Part shown: positions 32,823-44,900 of the stretch, piece by piece
Position numbering within the stretch: position 1 is the first letter of the stretch
Layout: every line of letters starts with the position of its first letter
DNA from: Agapanthus africanus
Taxonomy: Eukaryota; Streptophyta; Magnoliopsida; Asparagales; Amaryllidaceae
Length of the DNA stretch: 64,000 nt
Direction of reading: 5' to 3'
NCBI GenBank assembly: GCA_030015575.1
Contig: JASDDO010000019.1
Span: forward strand, 510,294,986 to 510,358,985
Notes under the pieces: model-generated
The model's input: the letters and a program-made list of their open reading frames with translations, nothing else
Told to the model about the DNA's origin: nothing
The model's database searches: none
Made by a program: the position numbers and the translations under genes

Positions 32823-34677
32823 TTAGCTCGGTCCAGCTCCACCTCTGATAATTGCCGTAATCTGGCGCATCTGCTCCTCGGATAAACCCTGAGTCAACAT
32901 CTCGAGCAATGCGGACTATGCGGGAGTCTGAGAGGGCTGTGGAGCTGTAGGAGTGGTCTGCGCAACCCAGCCGTGGTAGTGGCTTGCGGAGTCACTGCTG
33001 CGGGGGTCTGAGCGGGATATGGAGCTGTAGGAGTGGTCTGCGCAACCGCAGTCGAGGTAGTGGCTTGCGGAGCCGCAGCCGAAGGAGATCCATATGGAGC
33101 CTCAGCCGATGTACCTTGTCGCGTCTGTTCAGTTTTTTGTGTAATAAACGAGTTAGAACTGTGTATCTGTCGAATTCGTATCATTATCAGGTTATTGCGA
33201 AACCCCAATCTACGAATACTTAGGGACTTAGGCCTCGTTTGGATATCTAGTATGGAAAACCGTAGTTTATTTTAATTAGACAGTTCTATGTATGTATGAT
33301 TAATCAAAGCTAAGTCTACAACCAAATAAGCTCAGGCTACGTACCAATATTGTATATGATGCTATCTATAATAAGATATAATATTTTACTATTAAGTAGT
33401 ATACATACCATCATCTCCTTCAACTCCTAGACGGTGGCCTTCAAGGTGTCAGGTTCTTGCTCTAGACGTCGGTCACGGGAGATAGAGGAAGTAACCGCTG
33501 GAGTGGAGTCCAACCTCATATGGGCCCTGCTAGGACCCACTACCCGGCCTCTCTCCCAACCTCCGTGGTGCCCTCCGTGTGCGGCGTCTAGGACTGGGGT
33601 CAGAAGCATCGAATCGTTCTGTCCAGTAAAATCGATCCCCGATACCTCTGCCTGCTCAACCACCCGCTCCTACACCCACATTAACCAGTAAAATATAATT
33701 ATATCATTTAAATTTTAACCTTTTGAAACAAAAATTTCAAATAGGGGTTGAATAAATATTAACACTTACGCAATACTCCTGGGTAGCGGTGTCAAGGTAT
33801 CGAAGCTCGCCCATGGCGGGATCTGTCGAGGTGCCGTGGACGGCAAGATACACGGACAGCACGCTCGGTGTACTACCCTGTGCCAGGGTCTGAGCTCTCT
33901 GGAATTCGCAAAAAATTTACATATATTAGAAAATAACTTTTAATATTACTTTATATCACAGTTGGTCTATTGTAATTTACCGATAATTCTATGGCACGAG
34001 TAATATTTCTCGAGCCACCGGTATAAGTGGGGTGACTCCTCTTCGCCGACTTCTTATTCTCTTTATTTTGATCTGCATTTTTCTGCACAACACATTCAGA
34101 TTTAGTTTTCTAATTAAGCAACAAAAAAAAAATTGTATACTAAATAATGAATTACATTTAAAATACATACCTGTTTGCGCTGAGAGTCGAAATATTGGCA
34201 TAATAGAGGCCGTGTATCTACGTCGACTCTCGCAAAGGCCGGAGTATGTAGGAGGGCCGCTCTCTCTGCCCCGGGGGTCGCAATCCATAGAGAATAGTAG
34301 TCGATCTTCAGCTCGTTCCTATTGTATCGGACTTTTGATTGAATTTTCTTCATCAACCCATTGTACAGAGAGTGAAGATCGAGCACCCTCCCACGGTGAT
34401 CAGGGTCGGGTACAGGCTGAAAATCGTAATCCAACGGCAAATACGAAAAAAAACAATATTATTAAATTGCAAGTGTTAATAATAAATATATTGGATAAAT
34501 CAAATGAAAATATATATTAATACCCGAGTCTGATCCCAGAAGAGAGCGAATGAACACCGGTACTGGTCACCCCACTCAACGTGAAGTGGATAATTCTTCA
34601 CGAGGCGGCTCTCATCCCCCATATACCGGCCAAGCCTCTCGGCATAATCGCCAGTATAGCGATAATCAGGGGTAAAG
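32823..34677 (-). pseudogene. CACTA transposase-like gene (plant Ptta/En/Spm type), six exons, 5' end cut off by copia D
   Basis: Exons on the minus strand, all with GT...AG borders: 34677-34524, 34416-34171, 34082-33981, 33898-33770, 33669-33409 and 33166-32823. Readable pieces are DYRYTGDYAERLGRYMGDE, then LLHTPAFARVDVDTRP, then HPTYTGGSRNITRAIE, then PSVLSVYLAVHGTSTDPAMG, then a Gln/Thr/Pro-rich tail ending SEEQMRQITAIIRGGAGPS and TAA at 32825-32823. The PHTGGSK/ELF.ATH-like order recalls the plant En/Spm transposase domain (Pfam Transposase_24); that assignment is from memory. Exon 5 has TAG near its end (about 33430) and exon 6 has a frameshift in a duplicated segment, so it is probably dead even apart from the D insertion. 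Confidence 0.62.
32925..33085 (-). repeat. About 78-bp tandem duplication in the transposase tail
   Basis: Two copies of a unit containing tgtggagctgtaggagtgg (near 32939 and 33018) encode a Pro/Thr/Ala-rich linker (TPTAPYPAQTP type). One base is missing in the copy nearer the end of the gene (aacccagcc against aaccgcagtc), which shifts the frame. Confidence 0.7.
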
Positions 34678-36839
34678 TGTTAGTGTATATGCCCTAGAGG
34701 CCATTACTGTATCATACTAGTTTGTATATTACTTGATGGAAGCTTGGGATATTCACATTTGTATAGACAATCTTGCTCAAAATGGTAGTATGCTACTTGG
34801 TTTGTTTCTACCTCAATGTGTGTACATGTGTTTCTTTTAGCACATCGCCTATACACATTAGTGGAGCCCTTAGGATCTTTACTTGATTACCAGCATTGTG
34901 ATGGCAGTCATACTAGTGGAGGCTGGGTAATCTACAAGCACATCCTTTTATAGGTCCTTAGTCGTAGGATTATCGAGACGGGGCATCGATACTCCGGAGT
35001 AGACTAGCGTATACGCTTCTCATCCCAGCAGGGGAGACGGTCTTTCCCACAGCCGTCAGTACATCGTACTGGACATAGTATGCGGGTGCTCGTTAGGTTA
35101 CGAGTACAATGGACAGGACTCATCGGGAACTGTTGGTTGGTATTATACCTATCGTCAGTTATCAGTTCCCAGGTGACATGAGTACAGCTTAGTCCGCTGA
35201 ATTTACACTGTCACTTCGCCTCGAGTGTGTTCCCACTGTACTTTGATTACTACCCAACCATGGCACAAAGGAGTCGTGCAAACAGGTAGTAGTTGGGTGC
35301 AGTCCCGAAGCACTTGGAGGCAGTGACGGTTTGACAGGATTCGTCTCTCCCGGAATTGGGGGTTGATATCGCGCTGTATCTAGGAGAGCCATTACACAAG
35401 TAGTCCCTGGCCAGGGCAAGCGAGATATACTGGTAGGTTTCCAGTGTTATCTCAGGGTGTTCTGGGCTACACTCCGATACGACTTGTACCGCTATTAGGG
35501 GACTGACGTTTACCACCCCCTAGGCCCGCCATGCGATATTCTCAGACGAACGGACCTGACTGTACGGAGATTGTCACATACAGGCTCAGTAGGAGTTCGG
35601 ATGGGTTAACCTCATCGGCCTTCTTATCGACATCTACCTGGGGACCGTTACGTACAGCTAGTGTCGCTTGCGGTCTATGGTTAAACCCACTGCCAGCGTA
35701 GTGTCGAGTCTTTAGAGTCCCACACGGAGAGTTTCCCTCACTGAGCGAAACGTGTAGAGGCCGTATGGTTTTACGGCAGGGCTATGATCACTTACGTGCA
35801 CTTGTGTGCGTATGCTGTTCGGGCAGGCAATACTAGTGGGCTTTGGTTTAAGCCGGATCCTAGTATTGCACAGATGGATTTGTTTTGTCTTCTGTGCATT
35901 CGCATTCTACGGAATGCGGATGCAGATGTGTATACACAGTTTTGAGGAGCGAAGAAGGAGGAGGTGCCTCATTAGGGTTTTGACAGTTGATTCGACCAAA
36001 ACCATTATGTGGCAGGCTCATTAGGGTTTTGACAGTTGATTCGGTCAAAACCATTTTGAGGAGGACTCATTAGGGTTTTGGCAGTTCGTTCGGTCAAAAC
36101 CATTATGAGCCGGAGACATTATTTACTAATCTTTTTAGTGATAATTAAGTGATGGCTAATTGCTTTGACCATTTGACCACACTTGACTTTGTTGACTGTT
36201 TGACCAAAGTTGACTTGGACCTTCATGAGAGGTCTAGAGTTTTCTTTGGTTTTCTTTTTATTTTTTGGTTATGAAATTGGTCAAGTCAATTGTTGCCATC
36301 AACTTTATCTTGAAAAGATTAGTAATGATGATGTTGGTGTATTATTGAACCATGGTTCATTTTTCTTAGTTCATTCTTGATTTCTCATTCTCTCTCTTAG
36401 AAATGAAATGAGAAAGCTTCATGGTTCTCCTTCATCTTCCTCCTCTTGAAAATTCCTTTGATCTCATGTGTTGAGAGAAAAAGGATCCAAATAGACAAAT
36501 ACATCCATCTACCTCTTCTACACAACCTAGGACATCAAGACTAGTGATCTTGTTGCCCTAGTTGCTTCGGCTCGAGGTGGAGCTCGGAGCACAACTCCCG
36601 GGTAGATCGTCTTCGACTCAAGAAGGCCGCGGAGGTGACCAAGATCCGGATCGATCCTCGGAGCATGGATGGACGAGCAGGACAGCGGAATGAAGACCCA
36701 AATGACTGGTATCGTGAGGTATAATCTCTATGACATAGTAGATAGCACCTCAAGTAGTTTGCTAGTTTGTAGTTTAGCAAAGATCCTTCTTTTAGTCCAT
36801 GTTGCCTTTGCGCCCAAAAAAATTGTTTTTCGCCGTTTC
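34678..36839 (+). repeat. 5' LTR of element D, left 2162 bp
   Basis: It starts TGTTAGTGTATATGCCC, the Angela start, and is repeated at 63840. It is cut by element B after GTTTC (36835-36839) and resumes at 57966. A threefold repeat of cattagggttttgacagtt with (g/a)tcaaaaccatt lies at 35970-36110. Open frames on either strand here are not supported as genes. Confidence 0.88.
35970..36110. repeat. Threefold short tandem repeat in the D LTR
   Basis: Three copies of a roughly 45-48 bp unit (ctcattagggttttgacag, later ggtcaaaaccatt) at about 35968, 36017 and 36067. The outer parts of each unit (gggtttt and aaaacc) can pair. Confidence 0.7.
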
Positions 36840-39060
36840 TGTTAGTTGCATGTATGCCCTAGAGGCCAGTATTGTACAGATGATGTATATTATATTGGAT
36901 GCTTGGACATATATAGAGATGACTTTCTTGCTCGATATGATAGTATGCTATCTGGTTACTCTTTATCTTAACATGTACACTTGTCTCTTTAAACTGTCTT
37001 ATAGTTACATGTTGGTAAAGCCCTTAGGATGTGTACTTGACTACCTGGACTATGATGCAGATCATACTAGTGGGGACATGGTAGTCCATAAGTACATCCT
37101 TCAAGGTCCCTAGTCGTGGGTGTATCGAGACAGGGCATCGATATACCAGTGTAGACTAGCGTATACGCTTCTCGACCCATGTGATGGGTGATGGATGATC
37201 CCATATCCATTGGTGTTTGACATCAGAGATGGTGTACGGGTGCTCAGTGGAGACTGGGTACACTGGACGGACTCGCCGAGAACTCCCAGATGGTATTATA
37301 CCTCACGTCAGATGGCAGTTCTCAGGTGACACTTGTGCAGGTTAGTCTGTAGACCCGAGATCGTCATAGAGTCTTGTGTGATTCCCACTGTGCTTTGATC
37401 TCCACCTTACCACGTCCATGAGGTCGTGCAAAACGGTGGTCTTTGGGCACAGTCCCGAGTCACATGGAGGCAATGAGCGATAGGAGAGGTTTCGTCTCTC
37501 CCGGTATTGGGGGTTGATGTTGCGCTGTGCTTGATTGGCCGTAACAGGGAAGTCCCTGGCCGGGGCTGATCAGATATTTGCTGGTATGTTACCAGTAGTT
37601 TCTCGACCCGTTATGAGCCTCACATCGGCACGACTTATCGGTTATTGGGGTCTGACGTTTACCACCCCTAGACTTGATATGCGACATATCAGACGAACTG
37701 ACCGGACTGTACGGTAAGTGTTACTGGTTGGATTCACAGGAGTGTGAGCGGGCTAGCTCGTCGATCTTCTGATCGCTCAATACCCGGGTGGCCGGTACGT
37801 TTAGCAGACCGCTTGCGGCTTGTGGGTGATTGATATGATCATCATCTGCTACCGGCGTATTGACGAGTCTTTAGAGTCCTACATAGAGGTTTCCTGGCTC
37901 AAGCGAAACGAAATAGGAGCGCATATGAGATATGTGCAGGACCGAGAATAATGCGTGTATGTGATACCGTATTCCATTCTCGCGATGAATGTATCGATTG
38001 GTTATATTCGATATAACCTAGATATCGAATCAACGATTGATTCGATAAGCCGATACATAGGATACTAGTCGGTTATATGCGATATGACCGGATTGTTAAG
38101 TCAAGTGTTGATTTAATGATTTAATGTATACTTATATATTTGATATATTACTTTGCATTAGCTAGTATTAGTTCACTTTATATGGATTTTCTCACTTGAT
38201 GTGCAAGAAGTATATGTGATATACTTTTGTGCACATATTTGTATCATGTTTGATGATACTTGATCATTTAGTTAAGTGTATAGAATTAAACCATGATTAA
38301 TTTGATGATTAGGGTTTTGCATATTCATTTATTTATTTATTTGTTCATTTATTTATTTGGAAAAGATAAAGATGAGAATGGTGGCTTTCTTTGTTTCTTA
38401 TTGAAGCTTCATGAAGCTTTGACTTAGTCACCATTCTTGTCTCATGCTTAACCCTAACCATTTGAACTGACCCTAGTTCATTCTCTACACTTAACTATAG
38501 TTAAGATTATGATAAGTATTCATTTTCTTTTTCATTTTAAATCACTTATCATAATTCTAGCTTCATCTTCTTCTTCATCTTCAAAAGAAAAAGCTTGATG
38601 CCATCAATGGCAACTTGAGTTCTAAAGTGAGAAATCCAATTCTAAAGTGAACCCACCTCCTATTTCTTCATCCTCTACCTCTTGCCAAGTGGTTTTGGGT
38701 GTTTTCTTCATAAGTTTCACAACTTGGTGCAGTCGGAGCTTTAACTTGTGAAACCTCGACGTAGATCATCTTTGGCACGAAGCCGACGACCTTGCCCTGT
38801 CGTTTTTCCGATGAAGCCGGCGATCGAGTCTAGGATTCGAGATGGACAGCGAGAGGACGCCTACGTGGAGCTAAGGAAGTGAAGAACCGGATCTACAAAG
38901 GTTGTAGCCTCTCTCTTTTAGTTAAGTTGTTAACTAGTTTAGTTTTTCGCCTAAATTTCTAGTTAACGATCCGTATTAGGGTTTCTCGGCACCCGTAAAA
39001 TTTGAAATTGGCATGGTTGATACCTTGTGAGACCTCTTGAGATTGCCTAGGAACCCTACA
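36840..39060 (+). repeat. 5' LTR of element B (2221 bp)
   Basis: It runs from TGTTAGTTGCATG to GGAACCCTACA. It contains the palindrome array at 37919-38090: GCGCATAT/ATATGTGC with GAG loop, GGTTATAT/ATATAACC with TCG loop, TATCGAATCAA/TTGATTCGATA with CGA loop, and CGGTTATAT/ATATGACCG with GCG loop. A tttattta run (about 38325-38360) and a C-rich stretch follow. Confidence 0.92.
37919..38090 (+). promoter_or_regulatory. Palindrome array in the B LTR
   Basis: Homologous to the array at 3207-3416 in element E. Arms are kept or changed on both sides together, and the 3-nt loops differ (GAG, TCG, CGA, GCG here against GTG in E). Conservation of pairing rather than of loop suggests selection for the inverted repeat itself. 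Confidence 0.62.
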
Positions 39061-39061
39061 G

Positions 39062-39074
39062 TAGTATCAGAGCC
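39062..39074 (+). other. Primer-binding site of element B, mutated
   Basis: TAGTATCAGAGCC follows the LTR; the standard form has TGG at the start, so one G to A change lies in the site. Confidence 0.85.
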
Positions 39075-39257
39075 TAGCTAGAGCCTTAGGCGAAGTCTAG
39101 ACGACGTTTGAAACCCGAACGAACCCGAAACCCTAAAACCCAAGTGCTCTCTGGACTTTTTCCAAAATCTGGGATTTTTCCATATTAAAAATGCTTAAAA
39201 AATTCAGCAGGGAAATCTAAGAATTACGATGCAAAATTTATCCCATGAACAGTAAAA

Positions 39258-39305
39258 AGTGCGGCGGAACCGCGGCAGAAGACTGGCTTCTGCGGTGGTT
39301 CCGCG
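39258..39305 (+). promoter_or_regulatory. GC-rich stem-loop cluster after the primer site (element B)
   Basis: The left arm (GCGGCAGAAG) can pair with CTTCTGCGGT, and GGAACCGCGG with a nearby GGTTCCGCGG, giving a long GC-rich hairpin 200 nt after the primer site. CCGCGG is self-complementary, as dimerisation loops often are. Confidence 0.52.
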
Positions 39306-41265
39306 GCAAGATGATGACATCATCACTCCCGTTTTGCACAGTAATTACTATTTTATTATGCTTAATTTTCTGGGAATTTTTAATTTGACTCAAGAGTTGA
39401 GTGTTCTAGGGTTGTATTGGGAATCAACGATTCGATCGGATTATCAAACTTTGTCTATGTGTTTTTTCCGGATATTTTTAGAATATGTTAAAAGGTTCGA
39501 CCAGATGTAAATACCCAATCTTTCCCCTGCCCGGAAATTTCCAATTGTTGGACTTTTCCGTAGTTTAATGACATTCTGAGTAGTGCAAGTAACGCGATGG
39601 TCCCTCTAGAAGACAACAAACCTTAACTCGATTATGTGACCGTCTTGAACTGCCCTTTGAACCTTCGGGTTTGGGGCAGTACGGCGTGCCTCATGTGAGG
39701 CGTTGGCTTGACCCTTCTACGGCTGGACCGTTGGTACTGAGGCATGAAACGAATGTCTTTGAACCTATTTCATGTGTTGAACCGTTTCGGGAAAACTTAG
39801 GTGTTCGAATGTTCGATCGGAAAGTTTAATATTTTCTATTTATCCGGAATGGGATACAATAATTGGAATTCACAAACAGTTATGAGATAACTGAATGAAT
39901 GTTATAAATCTAGCGGTTTAGTTTCATTTGATATTGAAAAGAGTTTTCGATAATGAGACTAAAATGCGGGGTTTATAACTATTAGGCATGTGATGTCTAA
40001 GTATTTCATTTGATTAGGCATGTGATGTCTAATGAGATTGCGGATTCCAACTGTTGTAGTTTTACACTTTCTTTTCTGTGACCGTAAGTGTAATATGTGA
40101 TATCGCCGGTTTCGTTGCTATATGTCAACGACAATTGGGATGCGCATATTTACTTACGTTGATGACATGTGATGTTATGTGTTGCTGGATATGTTATATT
40201 GGATTGTCGTGTTTGAATAGCCGGGGGTTTTTATGTGAGATGAGTGTTTTTCATTTTCATTCATGTAAAAACTTGTATGTAATATTCTTTTATTGGGGCA
40301 CTTCCAGGTTGCGGAAGTCGTCACCTTTTGTATATTATTTACTTTTCCGCATTAGGATAGACCCAAGGAGGGGAGCACAGGTAACCGGGTTCTGGGGTCC
40401 AGTGGGAGACCAACTCGAGGAGTCGAGTCCGGGTCTCCTAACCCTAGAATTGGTAGGGTTGCTTGCCGCTCTCGTAGGGGTCTAGGGGTGTGGGTTTGGC
40501 TATTCATCGCGACCGTGGAATCCGTGTTTTATACTGGCTCGTATTGAAAACACGGACGTCCTAGTATATCCAATATTTCATATGTTTCTTCTGCTGCGAT
40601 ATCTGTGATGTTCTGTGATAGATACAGAATATAGTATATATGATATATTATATAGACGTTACTTATGTTTTGCACCCGCACTAGCCCTGCCCTGCTCTGT
40701 CGTTAGTTACCTAACCTAACGGTGCACGAGGGGACATCCAGGCGAATGCGGATGGCATAAGTGTACGTCGTATTTATCTGTGATGCTTAGGTGAATTAAA
40801 TGATGGGACTTCATTAATGTGATTAATGAAATAAAAGAAACCTAAGATGTTGTAGAATCAAATTTTAAACAAAACAGGTAGCTACGGTTCTTGATTTGCA
40901 TAGCGGTATATATGATATACCCTGCACCTTATTCGATGAGGAAAGGACCGAGATCCCTTCACCGGGAGTGACTCCTGTAGCAATAACTGGCAGATGCTAC
41001 ACACTCGGTTTGACTTTTGATTGCTTCTATAGTTTATGCTTTGCACAGTGATATATATGATATATCCCGCACCTCATTCGACGAGGAAAGGGCCGACGAT
41101 CCCTTCACCGGGAGTGACCCCTTTAGCAAAACTAGAAAAGCCTCAAAATCACTCCATTTCAAAACTTCATTTGATTCTACAACGATATCAAGTTCATTAC
41201 GCAATAGGTTTTCAGAAAAACCTGTCGTAGCCCTCCGTCATTTCAGATAAGTAGTAGTTAGTATT

Positions 41266-41486
41266 CGTGCTACGTTTGTTGGCCTGCATCAAGGCGTAGT
41301 GTGCGGTAGCTAACTAGTATTTATCTGCTTATGCATATGATGCAGATTGGATTAGGGTAGTCGTACGACTTTGTTGGCCTGCGTCAAGGGTCGTGTGGGT
41401 GGGTTTAATTCAATAAGGAAATGACGGGTTGAACTTGACTAGCGCGCTGTGATTTGTTGGCCTGCGTCAAGGTCATAGGACGCTAG
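41266..41486 (+). ncRNA. Three-hairpin leader module, element B
   Basis: Loops are TTTGTTGGCCTGCATCAAGG and twice TTTGTTGGCCTGCGTCAAGG. Closing stems are CTACG/CGTAG (41268-41306; A has CTATG/CATAG), ACGAC/GTCGT (41364-41394), and TGTGA/TCATA with a perfect outer CTAGCG/CGCTAG (41439-41486; A has ACATG/CATGT there). The changes relative to A are compensated on both arms. Confidence 0.65.
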
Positions 41487-41623
41487 GGGCAAAATATTAT
41501 CGGGAATTTCAAGTGTTGAAATTTGCAATGAGATTGCATACCTCCTATGAGATAGTTGGATCCCGATACCCGCTGCGAGTAAGAGTTACTCCTGGGAGAG
41601 TTTTACACATTACAATTAGCCGA

Positions 41624-41760
41624 TCAAGTAGGTGTCTAGAAAGGTGTCAACGGGGTTACGCCTCTGGGAAAACGAGGTTTACATTAATTAGGTTCGTGCG
41701 AAAGCACGGGGGACCTCCCTCAAAGTACCGACACTGGCCTGGCTGAACGATTGGCGAACT
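41624..41760 (+). promoter_or_regulatory. Conserved module with GAAA-loop hairpin (element B)
   Basis: This block is shared with D (59781-59925) but absent from A and F. It contains aggtgtctagaaaggtgt, a hairpin CGTGC-GAAA-GCACG (about 41695-41708; D has CGC-GAAA-GCG), and the invariant gtaccgacactggcctggct. GAAA is a stable RNA tetraloop. The role is unknown. Confidence 0.55.
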
Positions 41761-41950
41761 TGTAGTATGTAATTAATCCCGGCTAGTCTTTCCTTTTAGG
41801 GTTTGAAGGAAGATTTGATAAAAAGCAGTGGGAGCCATCCTGATTAGATAAGATAATAACCAATCTGATCTTGCACGAGCTTACGCTAAAGTGTTTTCTT
41901 CTCTCTCTCTCCAGGTAGCGACCATTTCATGCCCTAACAAAGATAATAAT

Positions 41951-44900
41951 ATGGATGTATTGACCGAACCCGCATGTTATACTGTGCTGGGGAATGTTGG
42001 TTCCGTTCTTTCCTATAAGAGTTATAGGACTGAACAGGATATAGAGGAATACCAGGATTCCCATGCCACCCGTTTGAAGAAAGTACATGTTGATGCATTT
42101 TCTTCGGGTGTGTTCGTTACAGAGAACTGTTTCTCCATTTGCCCTACGTCCTGGGCATTAGATACCGGGTCAGGATCCCATATATGTAATCAGTTACATG
42201 GGCTTAGAAAAGGTTGAGAACTTGGAGAAGGTGATAAAGACATTAGAGTTGGAAATGGTGCAATTGTTGCAGCTAAGACTGTCGGGGAATATCACCTTGT
42301 ATTACCAACTTGTAATACATTGGTTCTGAACGAATGCTATTACATGCCGAACCTGATATGCAACATTATATCGGTTTCTTTGCTAAGTAAAGAGGGATAT
42401 AATTTTGTATTACAGGACAATGTTATGAACATTTTCCGTAACCAAAAGTTGGTTGGATCAGGCACGTTGTGCAATGGAATTTATGTTCTAAATCAATCAA
42501 CAGTTCTGAGCATAACTAAGACACACAAGAGGAAGAGTTCTGAACTCAACGAATCCTTCTTGTGGCATTGTAGACTGGGTCACATTAATGCGACACGACT
42601 AGCTAAGTTGCATAAAGATGGATATTTAAATTCGTTTGAATTTTCATCTTATGACACTTGCCAGTCATGTCTCAAAGGCAAGATGACCAAAACTCCGTTT
42701 ACGGGACACGGAGAAAGAGTTACTGAACTCTTGGGACTGATACATAGTGATGTATGCGGTCCAATGTCTACTCATGCCAGGGATGGTTCTTCGTACTTCA
42801 TTACATTCACTGACGATCTCTCTAGATTCGGATATGTGTTCCTGATGAAACACAAATCAGAAGCTTTTGAGAAATTTAGAGAATATAAACAAGAAGTCGA
42901 AAACCAAACCGGAAAAAGTATTAAAATCCTTCGATCTGATCGAGGAGGTGAATACTTGAGCAATGAATTCCTGGACTTCCTAAAAGAGAATGAGATTCTC
43001 TCTCAGCTGACTCCTCCATATACACCACAGCACAACGGTATGTCAGAACGGAGGAACCGCACCCTATTAGATATGGTGCGCTCCATGATGAGCACGGCTG
43101 AGTTACCTATTTCCTTCTGGGGATATCCACTGGAAACAGCTGCAGACCTATTGAATATGGTTCCCACCAAAACCGTGCCAACCACTCCATATGAGATATG
43201 GAAAGGAAAGAGACCATGTCTTAATTATGTTAAGATATGGGGTTGTCCGGCATATGTAAAAACGCAAAATCCGGACAAACTCGCGGCAAGGTCCATTTTG
43301 TGTAAGTTTATTGGATATCCCAAACATTCGCGCGGGTATATCTTCTACCAAACCGAGGAACAAAAGGTGTTTGTTTCTCGACATGCCACCTTTTTAGAAA
43401 AGGAATTTCTAGATAAAGAGATTAGTGGCAAGGAGGTAGAACTGGAAGAAGTTCCAGCAATACAGACTACGACAGATGAATTGGTTGAACCAGAGGATTC
43501 AGTAGTTCCTGATGAACCTCAGCCTCTCCGCCGATCTAGTAGGATTCCTCGGCAACCTGTGAGATACTACGGTTTTCTCATGGATGGTGGAAGCGAGGAT
43601 TGCATCATGGAGGATGATGACCCAACTAGCTTCGAGCAGGCCATCACGAGTGGGGACTCGGTAAAATGGCTGGATGATATGCGGTCCGAGATGGAATCCA
43701 TGTACACCAACAAAGTATGGACTTTGGAAGTTGCTCCTGAAGGGGTAAAACCCATTGGGAGCAAGTGGATCTTCAAGAAAAAACTTGGTGTAGATGGGAA
43801 AGTGGAGACTTTCAAAGCTAGACTTGTAGCAAAGGGTTTTCGTCAAAGACCAGGTGTGGACTATGACGAAACTTTTTCTCCAGTGGCTATGCTTAAATCC
43901 ATCCGGATCATGCTTGCCATCGCTGCATATCATGATTACGAAATCTGGCAAATGGATGTTAAGACCGCCTTTCTAAATGGTGATTTAGAAGAGTGCGTGT
44001 ACATGACTCAGCCAGAGGGCTTCGTAGACAGTGGGAGCAGCGGGAAGGTGTGCAAGCTACTTAAATCCATTTATGGATTAAAGCAAGCATCGCGGAGTTG
44101 GAACATCTTCTTTGACATCGTTATCAAAGAGTTTGATTTCGTCAAAAACCCAGATGAACCTTGTATTTACAAGAACGTAGCAGAGAGTAAGGTTGTCTTC
44201 CTCGTATTGTACGTGGACGACATACTCTTGATAGGAAATGATATTCCTATGCTGCAATCGGTCAAGCTCTTCTTATCACAAAGATTCTCAATGAAAGATC
44301 TTGGTGATGCCTCCTGCATATTGGGAATAAGGATCTATAGAGATAGATCCAAACGGATTTTAGGATTGTCCCAATCCAGGTACATTGACACCATACTAAA
44401 GAGGTTTAGTATGGAAGAATCCAAGCGTGGGAACTTGCCCACGATCTCTGGAGTCACTCTCTCCAAAGAGATGTCTCCCAAGACTGATTTGGAGAGAGCT
44501 CGCATGCAAGGGATACCCTATGCTTCGGCTGTAGGCTCTATCATGTATGCGATGCTATGTACCAGACCCGATGTAGCATACTCACTAAGTATAGTGAGCA
44601 GGTATCATGCTGATCCTGGAGAGAGTCACTGGACAGCTGTGAAGAGCATTCTCAAGTACTTATGAAGGACTAAAGAGATGCTCTTGGTGTATGGTAATGG
44701 AGAACTCCAAGTGGAGTCCTTTACCGATTCGAGCTTCCAGAGTGATAAGGACGACTCTAAGTCGCAGTCGGGATTTGTCTTTACCCTTTACGGAGGGGCG
44801 GTTAGCTGGAAGAGTTCCAAGCAGGAAACTGTGGCAGACTCGACGATGGAGGCTGAATACATCGCTGCCAACGATGCTGCCAAAGAGGCTGTTTGGATTA

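Larger units (their letters stand above)
11850..34677 (-). mobile_element. CACTA (En/Spm) DNA transposon, left end and part of transposase gene, interrupted by copia F
   Basis: The left end CGCTACTACAAATAGGG resembles the CACTACTACAAA termini of plant CACTA elements with one substitution; the bases before it (tcg, 11847-11849) are a candidate 3-bp target duplication. Inside lie many subterminal copies of a ccctacgg...ccgtaggg hairpin motif (11865-12122 and 32237-32560) and a spliced minus-strand transposase-like gene (32823-34677). Joining 12122 to 32237 restores one continuous repeat field, which shows that copia F (12123-32236) is an insertion. Copia D cuts the gene at 34677/34678. The opposite terminus is beyond D and outside the window. 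Confidence 0.72.
39075..41950 (+). other. Element B untranslated leader
   Basis: 2.9 kb without a supported gene. In order it holds the GC-rich stem-loop cluster (39258-39305), a GAG-centred palindrome (ATTGAAAA arms near 39933), GTG-centred palindromes near 39985 and 40018, the conserved block 40280-40790, two gatcccttcaccgggagtgac repeats (near 40952 and 41098), the three-hairpin module (41266-41486), a GAAA-loop module (41624-41760), and a pyrimidine run ending in AG at 41917-41918. The frame 40078-40485 crosses these blocks and is not a gene. Confidence 0.7.

Noticed and set aside
33427-33691. Plus-strand open frames over the CACTA gene
   Set aside because: The minus strand gives spliceable exons with GT/AG borders and coherent motifs; the plus frames are antisense shadows.
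41695-41708. Self-cleaving ribozyme in the GAAA-loop module
   Set aside because: I could not fit a hammerhead or twister core; only the GAAA-capped stem and conserved flanks are visible.
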